DNA from: Runella sp. CRIBMP | GTDB taxonomy: Bacteria > Bacteroidota > Bacteroidia > Cytophagales > Spirosomataceae | NCBI RefSeq assembly: GCF_009905605.1 | Contig: NZ_JAAAKZ010000004.1 | Location: forward strand, 336,857-400,856 | Direction: 5' to 3' | DNA length: 64,000 bases | Shown: positions 1 through 8,791 of the stretch, one piece after another | Layout of the letters: every line of letters begins with the position of its first letter | Position numbering within the stretch: position 1 is the stretch's first letter | The notes under the pieces: generated by a model | Told to the model about the DNA's origin: nothing | The model's database searches: none | What the model saw: the letters and a program-made list of their open reading frames with translations, nothing else | Made by a program: the position numbers and the translations under genes

Positions 1-1
1 A

Positions 2-502
2 AGTCCCCTCGGCGTAGCCATTTCATTACTGGTAGGAGGGGTTATTTTGTTGTTTGTTGATAAATGGTTTAATAAAACCTTTATTGAAAACTCCGACGAA
101 ATAGATTATTTCACGGCCTTTAAAATTGGCTTTTTTCAGTGTATTGCCATGATACCGGGCGTTTCGCGCTCGGGCGCAACGATTGTGGGAGGAATGGCGC
201 AACGCCTTTCACGCAAGGCCGCCGCCGAATTTTCGTTTTTTCTGGCAGTGCCTACCATGTTTGCAGCTACTGCCAAAAAAGCCTACGATTTCTACAAAGA
301 CGGTTTTGTGCTGACCGACGAGCAAATCAAGTTGTTGGCTGTTGGCAACGTTGTCGCTTTTATTGTAGCTATGCTGGCCATTAAGTTTTTTATTGACTTT
401 TTAACAAAATATGGTTTCCGCGTTTTTGGCTGGTACCGCATCATCGTCGGCGGGGCTATTTTGGCCCTGATGCTGGCTGGATACAAGCTTGAAATCGTTT
501 GA
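2..502 (+). CDS. uppP: Undecaprenyl-diphosphatase UppP (BacA), 5'-truncated by window edge
   Basis: Integral membrane enzyme that dephosphorylates undecaprenyl diphosphate to recycle the lipid carrier for peptidoglycan and other envelope polymers. The reading frame is open from base 2, so the N-terminal part lies outside the window. The visible part holds the diagnostic motif [10 protein letters not shown] (about residues 52-61 of the visible part), the phosphatase signature of the BacA family, followed by hydrophobic helices and the usual C-terminal FGWYRIIVG segment. The TGA at 500-502 is 10 bp before truB, so the two are probably co-transcribed with ribF. Family assignment is firm; only the N-terminus is missing. 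Confidence 0.95.
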   Translation, partial: SPLGVAISLLVGGVILLFVDKWFNKTFIENSDEIDYFTAFKIGFFQCIAMIPGVSRSGATIVGGMAQRLSRKAAAEFSFFLAVPTMFAATAKKAYDFYKDGFVLTDEQIKLLAVGNVVAFIVAMLAIKFFIDFLTKYGFRVFGWYRIIVGGAILALMLAGYKLEIV

Positions 503-512
503 TGATTGACCT

Positions 513-1244
513 ATGATAGATGAATCTGCTGCTTCTCCCGAAGAGGGAGAAGTTATTTTGCTTAATAAACCTCTCACGTGGACTTCTTTTGACGCCGTCA
601 ACAAAATAAAGAGAGCTTGTCGTATCAAAAAAATCGGCCATGCGGGCACCCTTGACCCGCTCGCGACTGGTTTGTTGATTTTGTGTACGGGCAAGAAAAC
701 CAAGGAAATAGATACCTACCAAGGAGCCGAAAAAGAGTATACTGGCAAATTGGTGCTGGGCAAAACGACTCCTTCTATCGACCTAGAAACACCCTTCGAC
801 GGTGAGTATCCTACCGACCATATTACACCCGATTTGATGCAGGCTGCTGTGGCAAAATTGACGGGTGAGCTTGCGCAATATCCCCCTATTTATTCAGCCG
901 TGAAGATGGGCGGAGAACGCCTCTACAAAAAAGCCCGTCGAGGGGAGGTGGTTGAAATTAAGCCGCGCTCGGTTTCGGTTCCTGTCTTTGAGATTGATGC
1001 CGCCAACTTCCCCGAAGTAAGTTTTCGCATTGTGTGTTCCAAAGGGACTTATATTCGCAGTTTAGTACGGGATTTTGGCATGTTGCTGGAGTCTGGTGCT
1101 TACATGAGCGAACTGTGCCGTACCCGCATCGGAACGTATTGGCTCAAAGACGCGGAAGAAATTGAAGATTACGTAAAAAGAAAACGACTGGAGTTAAATC
1201 TTGACCTTGGAAAATCCAACCCCAATCCTGAGTCTGAAATTTAG
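513..1244 (+). CDS. truB: tRNA pseudouridine(55) synthase TruB
   Basis: Makes pseudouridine 55 in the T-loop of tRNAs. The 243-residue protein carries the TruB core motif GHAGTLDPLATGLL with the catalytic aspartate at about residue 48, and the downstream KGTYIRSLVRD motif (about 178-188) typical of the family. It has a short N-terminal extension rich in Glu and Ser before the conserved EVILLNKP. The ATG at 513 follows the uppP stop by 10 bp and ribF begins 17 bp after the truB stop. truB-ribF is a common bacterial gene order, and uppP-truB-ribF looks like a single operon here. Confidence 0.96.
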   Translation: MIDESAASPEEGEVILLNKPLTWTSFDAVNKIKRACRIKKIGHAGTLDPLATGLLILCTGKKTKEIDTYQGAEKEYTGKLVLGKTTPSIDLETPFDGEYPTDHITPDLMQAAVAKLTGELAQYPPIYSAVKMGGERLYKKARRGEVVEIKPRSVSVPVFEIDAANFPEVSFRIVCSKGTYIRSLVRDFGMLLESGAYMSELCRTRIGTYWLKDAEEIEDYVKRKRLELNLDLGKSNPNPESEI

Positions 1245-1261
1245 CGTCCATTTACAAGAAC

Positions 1262-2197
1262 ATGCAGGTTTATTACGATATAGCTGATTTTAAGCCACTT
1301 CAGAATGCCATTGTGACCAGCGGAACCTTTGACGGGGTGCATTTGGGTCATCAAATTATCCTCGCCCGCTTGACCGAAACTGCCCAGACGCTGGGTGGTG
1401 AAACCGTAGTGTTGACCTTTTGGCCGCACCCACGTATGGTGGTTTCAAAAGACAGCCAAAACCTAAAATTGCTGTCTACCTTAGAAGAAAAAATTGCTTA
1501 TTTACGACAAAACGGCGTTCATCATTTGGTCATTATTCCGTTTACGCGAGAGTTTAGTGAATTGTCGTCTGAGGAGTTTATCCAACAGATTTTGGTAGAA
1601 ACCATCGGGACCAAAAAATTGGTCATTGGTTATGACCATCATTTTGGCCGCAACCGTGAGGGTAGTTTTGACTATCTGCAACAACATGCGCCCCGTTACG
1701 GTTTTGAGATTGAAGAAATTCCACGTCAGGAGATTGAACATATCACCGTGAGTTCAACCAAAATTCGTCAGGCGCTACTGGAAGGCGACACAACCATCGC
1801 CACTGAACTGTTGGGTAGAAACTACACTTTTACGGGTATTGTGGTAAAAGGCAGGCAATTAGGGCGTACTATTGGATACCCAACGGCCAATGTTCAGGTC
1901 GCAGAAAACTATAAATTGATTCCCGCCGACGGTATTTATGCCGTGCGGGTAGAGGTGCGGGGGCAAACGTTGGGCGGTGTGATGAGCATTGGTTTTCGAC
2001 CCACCGTCAACGGTACGAATCGTACGCAGGAAGTATACATTTTTGACTTTAATGATGATGTGTACGGCGAAAAAATGACCGTCGAACTGGTGGAATTTAT
2101 TCGTCCCGAACTCAAATTCGACGGTCTTGAAGCCCTCAAAAAAGCCATTGATGCCGATTGCGTAGCGGCAGTAGCCGCGTTGAAAAAACATTCGTAA
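1262..2197 (+). CDS. ribF: Bifunctional riboflavin kinase / FAD synthetase RibF
   Basis: Phosphorylates riboflavin to FMN and adenylates FMN to FAD. The N-terminal FAD-synthetase (nucleotidyltransferase) half shows GTFDGVHLGHQ (about residues 21-31) and a later SSTKIR motif. The C-terminal kinase half shows GRTIGYPTANV (about 201-211) and the PADGIYAV segment. The 311-residue length is normal for the fused bacterial enzyme. It is the last gene of the uppP-truB-ribF run and ends 14 bp from the convergent quinone reductase gene; no strong terminator is visible in that gap. Confidence 0.96.
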   Translation: MQVYYDIADFKPLQNAIVTSGTFDGVHLGHQIILARLTETAQTLGGETVVLTFWPHPRMVVSKDSQNLKLLSTLEEKIAYLRQNGVHHLVIIPFTREFSELSSEEFIQQILVETIGTKKLVIGYDHHFGRNREGSFDYLQQHAPRYGFEIEEIPRQEIEHITVSSTKIRQALLEGDTTIATELLGRNYTFTGIVVKGRQLGRTIGYPTANVQVAENYKLIPADGIYAVRVEVRGQTLGGVMSIGFRPTVNGTNRTQEVYIFDFNDDVYGEKMTVELVEFIRPELKFDGLEALKKAIDADCVAAVAALKKHS

Positions 2198-2211
2198 AAG
2201 GCTTGAGAAGT

Positions 2212-2784
2212 CTATAAATACATTCCTTCAATTTCAGCAGCCCAATTTTTGAGGGTCTCTTCGGTGACGCGGTCGGCTTTGTCAAAAAATAAATGGCTTT
2301 TGAGGTCTAATCCGCAATAGGTATAAATTCCTGTGTCGGAGGTGAGGCGCAAGGCGGTATCCATCCCGTTGGCGTGGTATTCAGCTTTGGATTTACCATG
2401 GGTGTTAACGACAAAAGCTTGTTTACCGCTCAACAAGCCTTTTTGAATGCCTTGGTCGTACCGATACGCAAATCCGTACGACATCACGCGGTCGATATAG
2501 CCCTTCATGATGGCAGGCATGCCTGTCCACCAAATCGGATAAATAAACGTAATAGCTTCCGCCCATTCGATGTGTTTTTGCTCTTCACCAACCAAAGGCG
2601 CTACTTGCCCTTTGCGTTGTCCCGCCATATCTTCCAACGATAAAACAGGGTTGAAATTTAATTCATAAAGGTCGCGGATTCTCACTTCATGATTCGCTTT
2701 TTCCAGCGTATAAACGGCCGTTTCTTTAAGAAAATGATTGAGGCTCCCAATGTGGGGATGGGCATAAATGATTAAGTGTTTCAT
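2212..2784 (-). CDS. NAD(P)H:quinone oxidoreductase, flavodoxin-fold (MdaB/KefF type)
   Basis: Predicted FMN/FAD-dependent two-electron quinone reductase of 190 residues. It begins KHLIIYAHPHIGSLN (nucleotide-binding loop) and contains the YPIWWTGMPAIMKGYIDRV segment typical of the NQO1/KefF/MdaB group, with a later NTHGK motif. An in-frame TTG lies upstream at 2805, but an exact TAnnTTTG promoter box at 2803-2810 covers it, so the ATG at 2784 is the better start. An AraC-family regulator is encoded immediately upstream on the same strand, which suggests inducible expression in response to a quinone or electrophile. The physiological substrate cannot be told from sequence. Confidence 0.85.
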   Translation of the reverse strand: MKHLIIYAHPHIGSLNHFLKETAVYTLEKANHEVRIRDLYELNFNPVLSLEDMAGQRKGQVAPLVGEEQKHIEWAEAITFIYPIWWTGMPAIMKGYIDRVMSYGFAYRYDQGIQKGLLSGKQAFVVNTHGKSKAEYHANGMDTALRLTSDTGIYTYCGLDLKSHLFFDKADRVTEETLKNWAAEIEGMYL

Positions 2785-2802
2785 GTTGTTTTCTTTTTTT
2801 GA

Positions 2803-2810
2803 CAAAACTA
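2803..2810 (-). promoter_or_regulatory. Promoter -7 box of the quinone reductase gene
   Basis: The minus strand reads TAGTTTTG, an exact match to the Bacteroidota -7 consensus TAnnTTTG, 18 nt before the ATG at 2784. No convincing -33 TTG is seen at the usual 17-23 nt spacing. Confidence 0.55.
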
Positions 2811-2851
2811 GTGCCCGCAGTTTTGTCCTGATTGTAAGAAAACGAAAAGTG

Positions 2852-3703
2852 CTATAATGCCGTCATGCAGAGGTCTTCTTGGAGTTTGAGGAAATGACTG
2901 GGCGACATCCTAATGAAGTAGTTGAAGTCGTGAATCAACTGGCTTTGGTCATAATAGCCGCATTTCGCCACAATTTCAAGCCAATCAATTGACCGCGACG
3001 GGGCGTTGGCTTTAGATAAAAACTCAATCGCTTTCTTAAATCGCTGATAACGATTGAGTTCTTTGTCGCTGAATCCCAGATATTTTTGGTAGTTGAGCTG
3101 AATGTTCCGTTCGCTATATCCGCTTTCTGCAGCTATTTTTTTGACGGTTTTCAAAGTGCCCAACGCATCATTTTGCGCCAGAACCTGCGCCACGTTGCTT
3201 TCTCTTGCTCTCAGATACGGCAAACTAAAATCCAACAAAAGGTTGACTTTTTCGGTGAGTGATTGGGCTTTTTTGAGTTGAATCCATACGTCTGCAAAGC
3301 ATTGCTCCTTGACCAAATCATCGGGTTGGTGAATAAATTCATTGAATGATTTTAAGGATTGCCCAAAAAAACGGTAAAAAGCATCCCACTTAAAATTCGC
3401 CACCAGCATTTCTGCTCCAGGTGATAGGGTATAATCAATTGTTTTTTTGATGGGACCAAGAATCAGGCTATTCGGTGCGTCGAGAGAGGGGGTTTGGTCG
3501 AAGGAAATCGAAATTTTACTACCAAGATTAAAGACCAAAATGGTTTGAAAAGAAGGGATTAACTTTTTATGGACAGGGTAAGGGGTACGATTGGCAGCGT
3601 AATAAAAATGCGTAAAAAACTCCTCAAATCTTTCAGGTACTGCAATACTTTGCGTTTCGTAGAAAGAGTCTTTGTTGGTTGATGGTACTTCGTTGGGAGT
3701 CAT
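2852..3703 (-). CDS. AraC-family transcriptional regulator
   Basis: A 283-residue regulator with an N-terminal sensing domain of the DUF6597-like type and a C-terminal AraC helix-turn-helix pair. The C-terminal part reads AAESGYSERNIQLNYQKYLG for the first helix-turn-helix, then IVAKCGYYDQSQLIHDFNYF and RMSPSHF for the second, the usual AraC signature. The ATG at 3703 was chosen; a longer frame starting with a non-ATG codon at 3736 adds 11 basic residues of no family value. It lies upstream of and on the same strand as the quinone reductase gene (67 bp gap), and is the likely local regulator of it (inference). Confidence 0.85.
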   Translation of the reverse strand: MTPNEVPSTNKDSFYETQSIAVPERFEEFFTHFYYAANRTPYPVHKKLIPSFQTILVFNLGSKISISFDQTPSLDAPNSLILGPIKKTIDYTLSPGAEMLVANFKWDAFYRFFGQSLKSFNEFIHQPDDLVKEQCFADVWIQLKKAQSLTEKVNLLLDFSLPYLRARESNVAQVLAQNDALGTLKTVKKIAAESGYSERNIQLNYQKYLGFSDKELNRYQRFKKAIEFLSKANAPSRSIDWLEIVAKCGYYDQSQLIHDFNYFIRMSPSHFLKLQEDLCMTAL

Positions 3704-3746
3704 GGCATGTCTTCGTTTGGGAGTATACGAGAACAACTCAACAGGA

Positions 3747-3785
3747 ATAAGCGCGGCAGACTTGTAGCTAGTCTGTCGCGCTTAT
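3747..3785 (-). terminator. Hairpin downstream of maeB
   Basis: A stem of about 15 bp (3748-3762 with 3770-3784, one G-U pair) encloses a 7-nt loop, 22 bp past the maeB stop on the minus strand. There is no U-tract after the stem, so it may be a terminator or an mRNA-stabilising hairpin. It also lies in the leader region of the AraC gene. Confidence 0.5.
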
Positions 3786-3806
3786 GTTTATCAAAAAGGA
3801 AAAAAA

Positions 3807-6077
3807 CTACCCTTTCATTTGTGCTTCTACCACGGCAATGGCCACCATATTCACAATTTCGCGAACGGAGCTACCCAATTGCAGTACGTAAACTGGTTTA
3901 CGCATTCCGAGCAAAATCGGGCCGATGGCCTCGTATTCCCCTACTTCTTTGAGCAGGTTGTAGGCGATGTTGCTGGCAGAAAGATTCGGGAAAATGAGCG
4001 TATTGGCGCCGTCTTCGGCCAGTTTGCTGAACGGATGATTGGTACGAAGCAATTCTAAATCAAACGGTAAATGTGCCTGCATTTCACCATCTACCACCAT
4101 ATCAGGGTGTTTTTTGTGTAAAATGGTGGCGGCGGTGCTCATTTTTTCGGCATCATCACCCTTCGCACTTCCAAAGTTAGAGTAAGTAAGGAGGGCTATG
4201 CGCGGTTTGATGTTGAAACGTTCTACGGCCTGCGCGGTCAATTCGGTGATTTCTACGATGTCATCGACTGTCGGGTTAAAATTGACGGTGGTATCGGCCA
4301 AAAACAACGGCCCACGACGCGTAAGCAATATGTACATACCCGCCACTTTTTTCACCCCTGCTTCTTTTCCAATGATTTGCAAAGAAGGGCGAATGGTATC
4401 GGGATAATTGCGGGTCAAACCAGAAATCAGGGCATCTGCTTCGCCCATTTCGACCATCATAGCACCGAATGAACTCCGATAATACATCATCTTGCGGGCT
4501 TCGATGATGTTGACCCCCTTGCGCTGGCGTTTTTGGAAATACACTTCAGCGTAGCGGTCAATGTTGGCCGATTGCTCAGGGCTATAAGGGTCAATCACTG
4601 GAATCTCGGCGAGATCCAGTTTATTCTGCTCAATGATGGCGCGTATTTTTTCTTCTTTACCCAACAAAATCGGAAACGCAATGCCTTCGTCGCGTACCTG
4701 TTGGGCGGCTTTGAGCACCTGCACGTTTTCGGCATCGGCAAAAACCACGCGTTTGGGCGCTTTTCTGGCCTTGCTGATAATCACCCGAGAAATCTGATTG
4801 TCCTGACCCAAACGTTTTTCCAGCTGTTGAACGTACGCATCCCAATCCGTTATGGGGTACTGGGCTACGCCGCTCTCCATGGCGGCTTTGGCCACGGCGG
4901 GGGCAATGGTCGTAAGTAGGCGTGGGTCAACAGGCTTAGGGATGATATATTCACGACCGAATTTTATGTTATCGGCATTATAAGCTAAGTTAACGATGTC
5001 AGGAACGGGCTTTTTGGTCAATTCGGCCAGCGCGTGCACTGCCGCCAATTTCATCGGCTCGTTGATTTCACGGGCCCGCACGTCCAATGCGCCCCGGAAT
5101 ATGTACGGGAAGCCCAATACGTTGTTGACTTGGTTGGGATAATCTGAACGCCCAGTGGCCATAATGACGTCTTCGCGGGCGGCTACGGCATCAGGATACG
5201 GAATTTCGGGGTCTGGATTGGCCATCGCAAATACCATCGGGTCTTTGGCCATGGAGCGCACCATGTCTTGCGACACTACGTTGGCTTTTGATAGTCCGAG
5301 GAATAAATCGGCACCCACCATTCCTTCAGCCAACGAAGCAAAACGGCGCTCAGAGGCGAATTCCTGCTTCATGGGGTCTAAATCGGTACGGGCGGTATTG
5401 ATGTGACCTTTACTGTCGAACATATCGACGTTTTCGGGACGAACGCCCAAGGCAATATATAATTTGGTACAAGAACTTGCCGATGCACCCGCTCCTGACA
5501 CCACGACGCGAATGTCCTCCACTTTTTTACCGACCAGTTCTAGTCCGTTTAGCAGAGCCGCCGAACTAATGATGGCCGTCCCATGCTGGTCATCGTGCAT
5601 GACGGGGATATTAAGCTCTTCTTTAAGGCGACGTTCGATTTCAAAACATTCGGGCGCTTTGATGTCTTCGAGGTTAACCCCTCCGAAGGTAGGCTCCATG
5701 ATTTTAACCGTTCTGACAAACTCATCCACGTTCTCGGTGTTGAGCTCAATGTCAAAGACGTCAATGTCGGCGTAAATTTTAAAAAGGAGGCCTTTCCCTT
5801 CCATCACGGGTTTACCTGCTTCGGGGCCTATGTTTCCGAGGCCTAAAACGGCTGTTCCGTTGCTGATTACCGCCACTAGATTGCCTTTGGCGGTGTATTT
5901 ATAGACATCTTCAACGTTTCTGAAAATTTCCATACACGGCTCAGCTACGCCGGGCGAATAGGCCAATGACAGGTCAAGTTGGTTGTTGGTTTCTTTGGTT
6001 GGCACTACCTGAATCTTGCCGGGACGACCCTTCGAATGGTAATAAAGTGCGTCCTCTTTGCGAATTTTTGGAGGCAT
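3807..6077 (-). CDS. maeB: NADP-dependent malic enzyme with C-terminal phosphotransacetylase-like domain (MaeB)
   Basis: Oxidatively decarboxylates malate to pyruvate with reduction of NADP, supplying NADPH and pyruvate. The 756-residue protein has the MaeB layout: malic enzyme domain first (about 1-425, with [22 protein letters not shown] and the dinucleotide-binding VVSGAGASA), then a phosphate acetyl/butyryltransferase-like domain (about 430-756). In MaeB proteins that second domain is generally regulatory, sensing acetyl-CoA and related effectors. It starts at the ATG at 6077. The upstream minus-strand sequence has TACCTTGC (one mismatch to TAnnTTTG). It is flanked by hairpins on both sides and appears to be monocistronic. 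Confidence 0.95.
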   Translation of the reverse strand: MPPKIRKEDALYYHSKGRPGKIQVVPTKETNNQLDLSLAYSPGVAEPCMEIFRNVEDVYKYTAKGNLVAVISNGTAVLGLGNIGPEAGKPVMEGKGLLFKIYADIDVFDIELNTENVDEFVRTVKIMEPTFGGVNLEDIKAPECFEIERRLKEELNIPVMHDDQHGTAIISSAALLNGLELVGKKVEDIRVVVSGAGASASSCTKLYIALGVRPENVDMFDSKGHINTARTDLDPMKQEFASERRFASLAEGMVGADLFLGLSKANVVSQDMVRSMAKDPMVFAMANPDPEIPYPDAVAAREDVIMATGRSDYPNQVNNVLGFPYIFRGALDVRAREINEPMKLAAVHALAELTKKPVPDIVNLAYNADNIKFGREYIIPKPVDPRLLTTIAPAVAKAAMESGVAQYPITDWDAYVQQLEKRLGQDNQISRVIISKARKAPKRVVFADAENVQVLKAAQQVRDEGIAFPILLGKEEKIRAIIEQNKLDLAEIPVIDPYSPEQSANIDRYAEVYFQKRQRKGVNIIEARKMMYYRSSFGAMMVEMGEADALISGLTRNYPDTIRPSLQIIGKEAGVKKVAGMYILLTRRGPLFLADTTVNFNPTVDDIVEITELTAQAVERFNIKPRIALLTYSNFGSAKGDDAEKMSTAATILHKKHPDMVVDGEMQAHLPFDLELLRTNHPFSKLAEDGANTLIFPNLSASNIAYNLLKEVGEYEAIGPILLGMRKPVYVLQLGSSVREIVNMVAIAVVEAQMKG

Positions 6078-6221
6078 AACGATTTTTTGGGGGTTGAATT
6101 TGGGTTTGCAAGGTACGAACGAAAACCATTTGTCGTACTAATTAATTGTCTTTTTATGGAAGTTGGCTTTTACTTTTGTGTTATATGATTCACTTTTTAC
6201 GGAAGAAGAATGGGCAGAGAA

Positions 6222-6284
6222 CAAAAAAAATCACGCAAAGACGGCAGAGGATTTTTTCTTTGCTCCTCTGCGTCTTTGCGTGAT
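6222..6284 (-). terminator. Intrinsic terminator of the first moxR gene, built from a 'CGCAAAGACGCAGAG' repeat
   Basis: Read on the minus strand, a 21-bp stem with one bulge (6264-6284 pairing with 6230-6251) is followed directly by a run of eight T (6229-6222), a classical intrinsic terminator 18 bp past the moxR stop. Its arms consist of the CACGCAAAGACGCAGAG motif that recurs at 52709-52787. Confidence 0.8.
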
Positions 6285-6301
6285 TACTTTGCGGTGAATA
6301 C

Positions 6302-7264
6302 CTATACTAATCGTTTTATAATCTCATTGACCGAAATTCCTTCTGCTTCTGCTTTAAAGTTACGCACGATGCGGTGACGTAAGATGGGAAGCGCCACTGC
6401 TTTGACGTCCTCGATGTCGGGCGAGTATTTTCCGTTGATGAGGGCGTTGCATTTGGCGGCAAGAATCAGGTTTTGAGACGCACGCGGCCCTGCTCCCCAT
6501 TCTAGGTAGTTTTTGGTGTCTGCGGTGGCCAAATCGCCCATTGGTCGGGTTTTTTGAACGAGTTTAACGGCATATTCTACCACATTGTCCGTTACAGGAA
6601 CGCGTCGAACGAGGTGTTGGAACGCTTCGATTTCGGCGGCTGAAATGACCGTATTGATTACAGGTTTATTGTCAGTTGTTGTGGATTTAACAATATTAAG
6701 CTCTTCTTGGTAAGAAGGATAATCTAAGTAAACCATGAACATAAAACGGTCCAACTGCGCTTCGGGCAGGGGATAGGTTCCTTCCTGTTCGATGGGGTTT
6801 TGGGTGGCCAACACAAAAAACGGACGACTTAACGAATGTTTTTGGCCCGCAACGGTTACCGCGTATTCTTGCATTGCTTCAAGGAGCGCCGACTGGGTTT
6901 TGGGAGGGGTACGGTTGATTTCATCGGCCAAAATAATATTGGCAAACACGGGCCCTCTGATAAAACGGAAATTGCGTTCATTGTCCAGAGTTTCAGACCC
7001 CAAAATATCGGAAGGCATCAAGTCAGGCGTGAATTGGATACGATTAAAGCTCAAATCCAAGGCACCCGCGATGGTTTGAATCAGGAGGGTTTTTGCTAAT
7101 CCAGGTACCCCAACCAAGAGGCAGTGCCCCTGACAGAATATAGCGGTGAGCAATAAACGAACCGTATCATCTTGACCAACAATGACTTTGCCAATTTCTG
7201 CACGGAGTTTTTCGTAGGATTCTTTAAGTGCCTCAGCAGCAGCGACGTCAGAAGAAAACTTCAT
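6302..7264 (-). CDS. MoxR-family AAA+ ATPase (first copy)
   Basis: A 320-residue AAA+ ATPase of the MoxR family, chaperone-like ATPases that usually work with von Willebrand factor A or DUF58 partner proteins. Walker A is GVPGLAKT (about 52-59), Walker B is [27 protein letters not shown] (cut here: ADEINR), and sensor motif [18 protein letters not shown] follows. Unlike the second MoxR gene at 19802, it has no DUF58 or BatA gene beside it. Instead it lies just downstream of two periplasmic parvulin genes on the same strand (73 bp gap), an arrangement seen in other Bacteroidota. Its client is unknown. Confidence 0.92.
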   Translation of the reverse strand: MKFSSDVAAAEALKESYEKLRAEIGKVIVGQDDTVRLLLTAIFCQGHCLLVGVPGLAKTLLIQTIAGALDLSFNRIQFTPDLMPSDILGSETLDNERNFRFIRGPVFANIILADEINRTPPKTQSALLEAMQEYAVTVAGQKHSLSRPFFVLATQNPIEQEGTYPLPEAQLDRFMFMVYLDYPSYQEELNIVKSTTTDNKPVINTVISAAEIEAFQHLVRRVPVTDNVVEYAVKLVQKTRPMGDLATADTKNYLEWGAGPRASQNLILAAKCNALINGKYSPDIEDVKAVALPILRHRIVRNFKAEAEGISVNEIIKRLV

Positions 7265-7337
7265 TTAAGGTTTATGGTTAGTGGTTTATAAATGGTTGTT
7301 GTGAATATAGCTGTTTGCCGCAAAAAAACAATCGACG

Positions 7338-8732
7338 CTAATTATCCTGCAGATTAATACCCATCATTTTACATCCCTGAAACTCGGGGTCTACTTTAAT
7401 AAAGACATCTTCGATTGCTTTCTTAAACCACTTATCTACCGCTTCTGTTTTTTTATTGGCTAAAACAATATTAGATAGCTTCTCAAAATCGTCTTTCAAA
7501 CTGGCCGTATGCGGCTCTATTTTACTTTTGTAATAGATGATTCGCATGGCGGTTTTTCCGTCGTCTGTTCGATAGTTCATGGGCGCACTAATCGTGCCAA
7601 CTTTCATGGTATCTAGCATCATAAACAAGCCGTAGTCCATTGAAGCATCCAGCGGCAAGCGCGATGAACCCGACTGTTGGTCTTTCAACAAACCACCAGC
7701 ATCGGCCGTACTTTTATCTTCAGACCACGTTTTGGCCACTTTTTCAAACTTTAGCGTATCAGTCTTGATTACATTATAGAGACTATCCAATACTTTTTTT
7801 GGGGCCGACATGTCCATGCGGTTATAATCGGGGCGCAATAAAATGTGGCGGGCGTGGTATTCAGCGCCTCGGGTTTCGAGCAATTGAATCAAGTGCAAAC
7901 CATATTCTGTTTCAATAGGCTCCGATAGTTCGTTTGGTTTGAGCTTCAGGGAGGCTCCTTCAAATTCGGGCAGCATTTCGCCGCGTTTGGCAAAACCAAG
8001 ATCTCCACCCCGTTGCGCTGACCCCAAATCTTCCGAATAAGCCGAGGCCAATGAGGTAAAATCTTCTCCTTTTTCTACCCGGGCTTTATAATCTAGTAAA
8101 CGCGCACGTAATTCGTCGTTCTGTGCTTTTGTTACTTTGGCATAACGAACAATCTGCCCGATTTCAACTTCGGCGGGAATATAAGGTAGGCTGTCTTTGG
8201 GAATGCTATTGAAGAATTTTTTTACTTCATTGGGGGTCACTTTGATGGCTTCCGTAATTTTACTTTGCATTTTTTCTGCTATCATTTCCTGTTTGATAGG
8301 CTCTCGCAACTCATATTTAAGAGCTTCAATGCTCTTCCCGTACGCCTCAATGATGTTTTTTTCCGAACCAAAACGCTTGGCCATGTAGTCCATCCGGGCC
8401 GCTACCTGACTTTCAATCTGTTTGTCTTCAACAATAACGGAGTCTATCTCCGCTTTTGCCAACAGCATTTTATTTACAATCAAGCGTTCTAAGGCCTGGC
8501 ACATGGTAGGGGCTTGTTGGCCCTGGGCCTGAGATTGTGCCTGAATCATGTATTCTTCCAATTCAGAACGCAGTATATAGTAGTTGTCAACGCGCGCCAC
8601 AACTTTATTGAGGCTGGTGCTTTTTCCCTGTCCTTGAGCGCCCATGAAGGCAATACACGCCAATACGAGCGTTGCCAAGGTGGAGCGAAGGACTGAGAGG
8701 TAAGATGGGTTTTGAATGAATGTTCTTTTCAT
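7338..8732 (-). CDS. SurA-like periplasmic peptidyl-prolyl isomerase (two PpiC domains)
   Basis: Predicted periplasmic chaperone/isomerase for outer-membrane protein folding. The 464-residue protein has an N-terminal signal peptide (hydrophobic stretch about 17-33), a SurA N-terminal helical domain (about 40-170) and two parvulin domains. The first (about 177-275) has the landmark GGDLGFAKRGEMLPEFE and YGLHLIQLLE; the second (about 280-385) begins RHILLRPDY and is more diverged. It is 59 bp downstream of a second isomerase gene, so the two are probably co-transcribed and co-operate in envelope biogenesis. E. coli SurA is somewhat shorter (about 430 residues). Confidence 0.9.
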   Translation of the reverse strand: MKRTFIQNPSYLSVLRSTLATLVLACIAFMGAQGQGKSTSLNKVVARVDNYYILRSELEEYMIQAQSQAQGQQAPTMCQALERLIVNKMLLAKAEIDSVIVEDKQIESQVAARMDYMAKRFGSEKNIIEAYGKSIEALKYELREPIKQEMIAEKMQSKITEAIKVTPNEVKKFFNSIPKDSLPYIPAEVEIGQIVRYAKVTKAQNDELRARLLDYKARVEKGEDFTSLASAYSEDLGSAQRGGDLGFAKRGEMLPEFEGASLKLKPNELSEPIETEYGLHLIQLLETRGAEYHARHILLRPDYNRMDMSAPKKVLDSLYNVIKTDTLKFEKVAKTWSEDKSTADAGGLLKDQQSGSSRLPLDASMDYGLFMMLDTMKVGTISAPMNYRTDDGKTAMRIIYYKSKIEPHTASLKDDFEKLSNIVLANKKTEAVDKWFKKAIEDVFIKVDPEFQGCKMMGINLQDN

Positions 8733-8791
8733 AATTTGGTAGGCTACTTCAAAATCGGATTCTCTATTGTTAAACGGACTTACGCCGTTTT

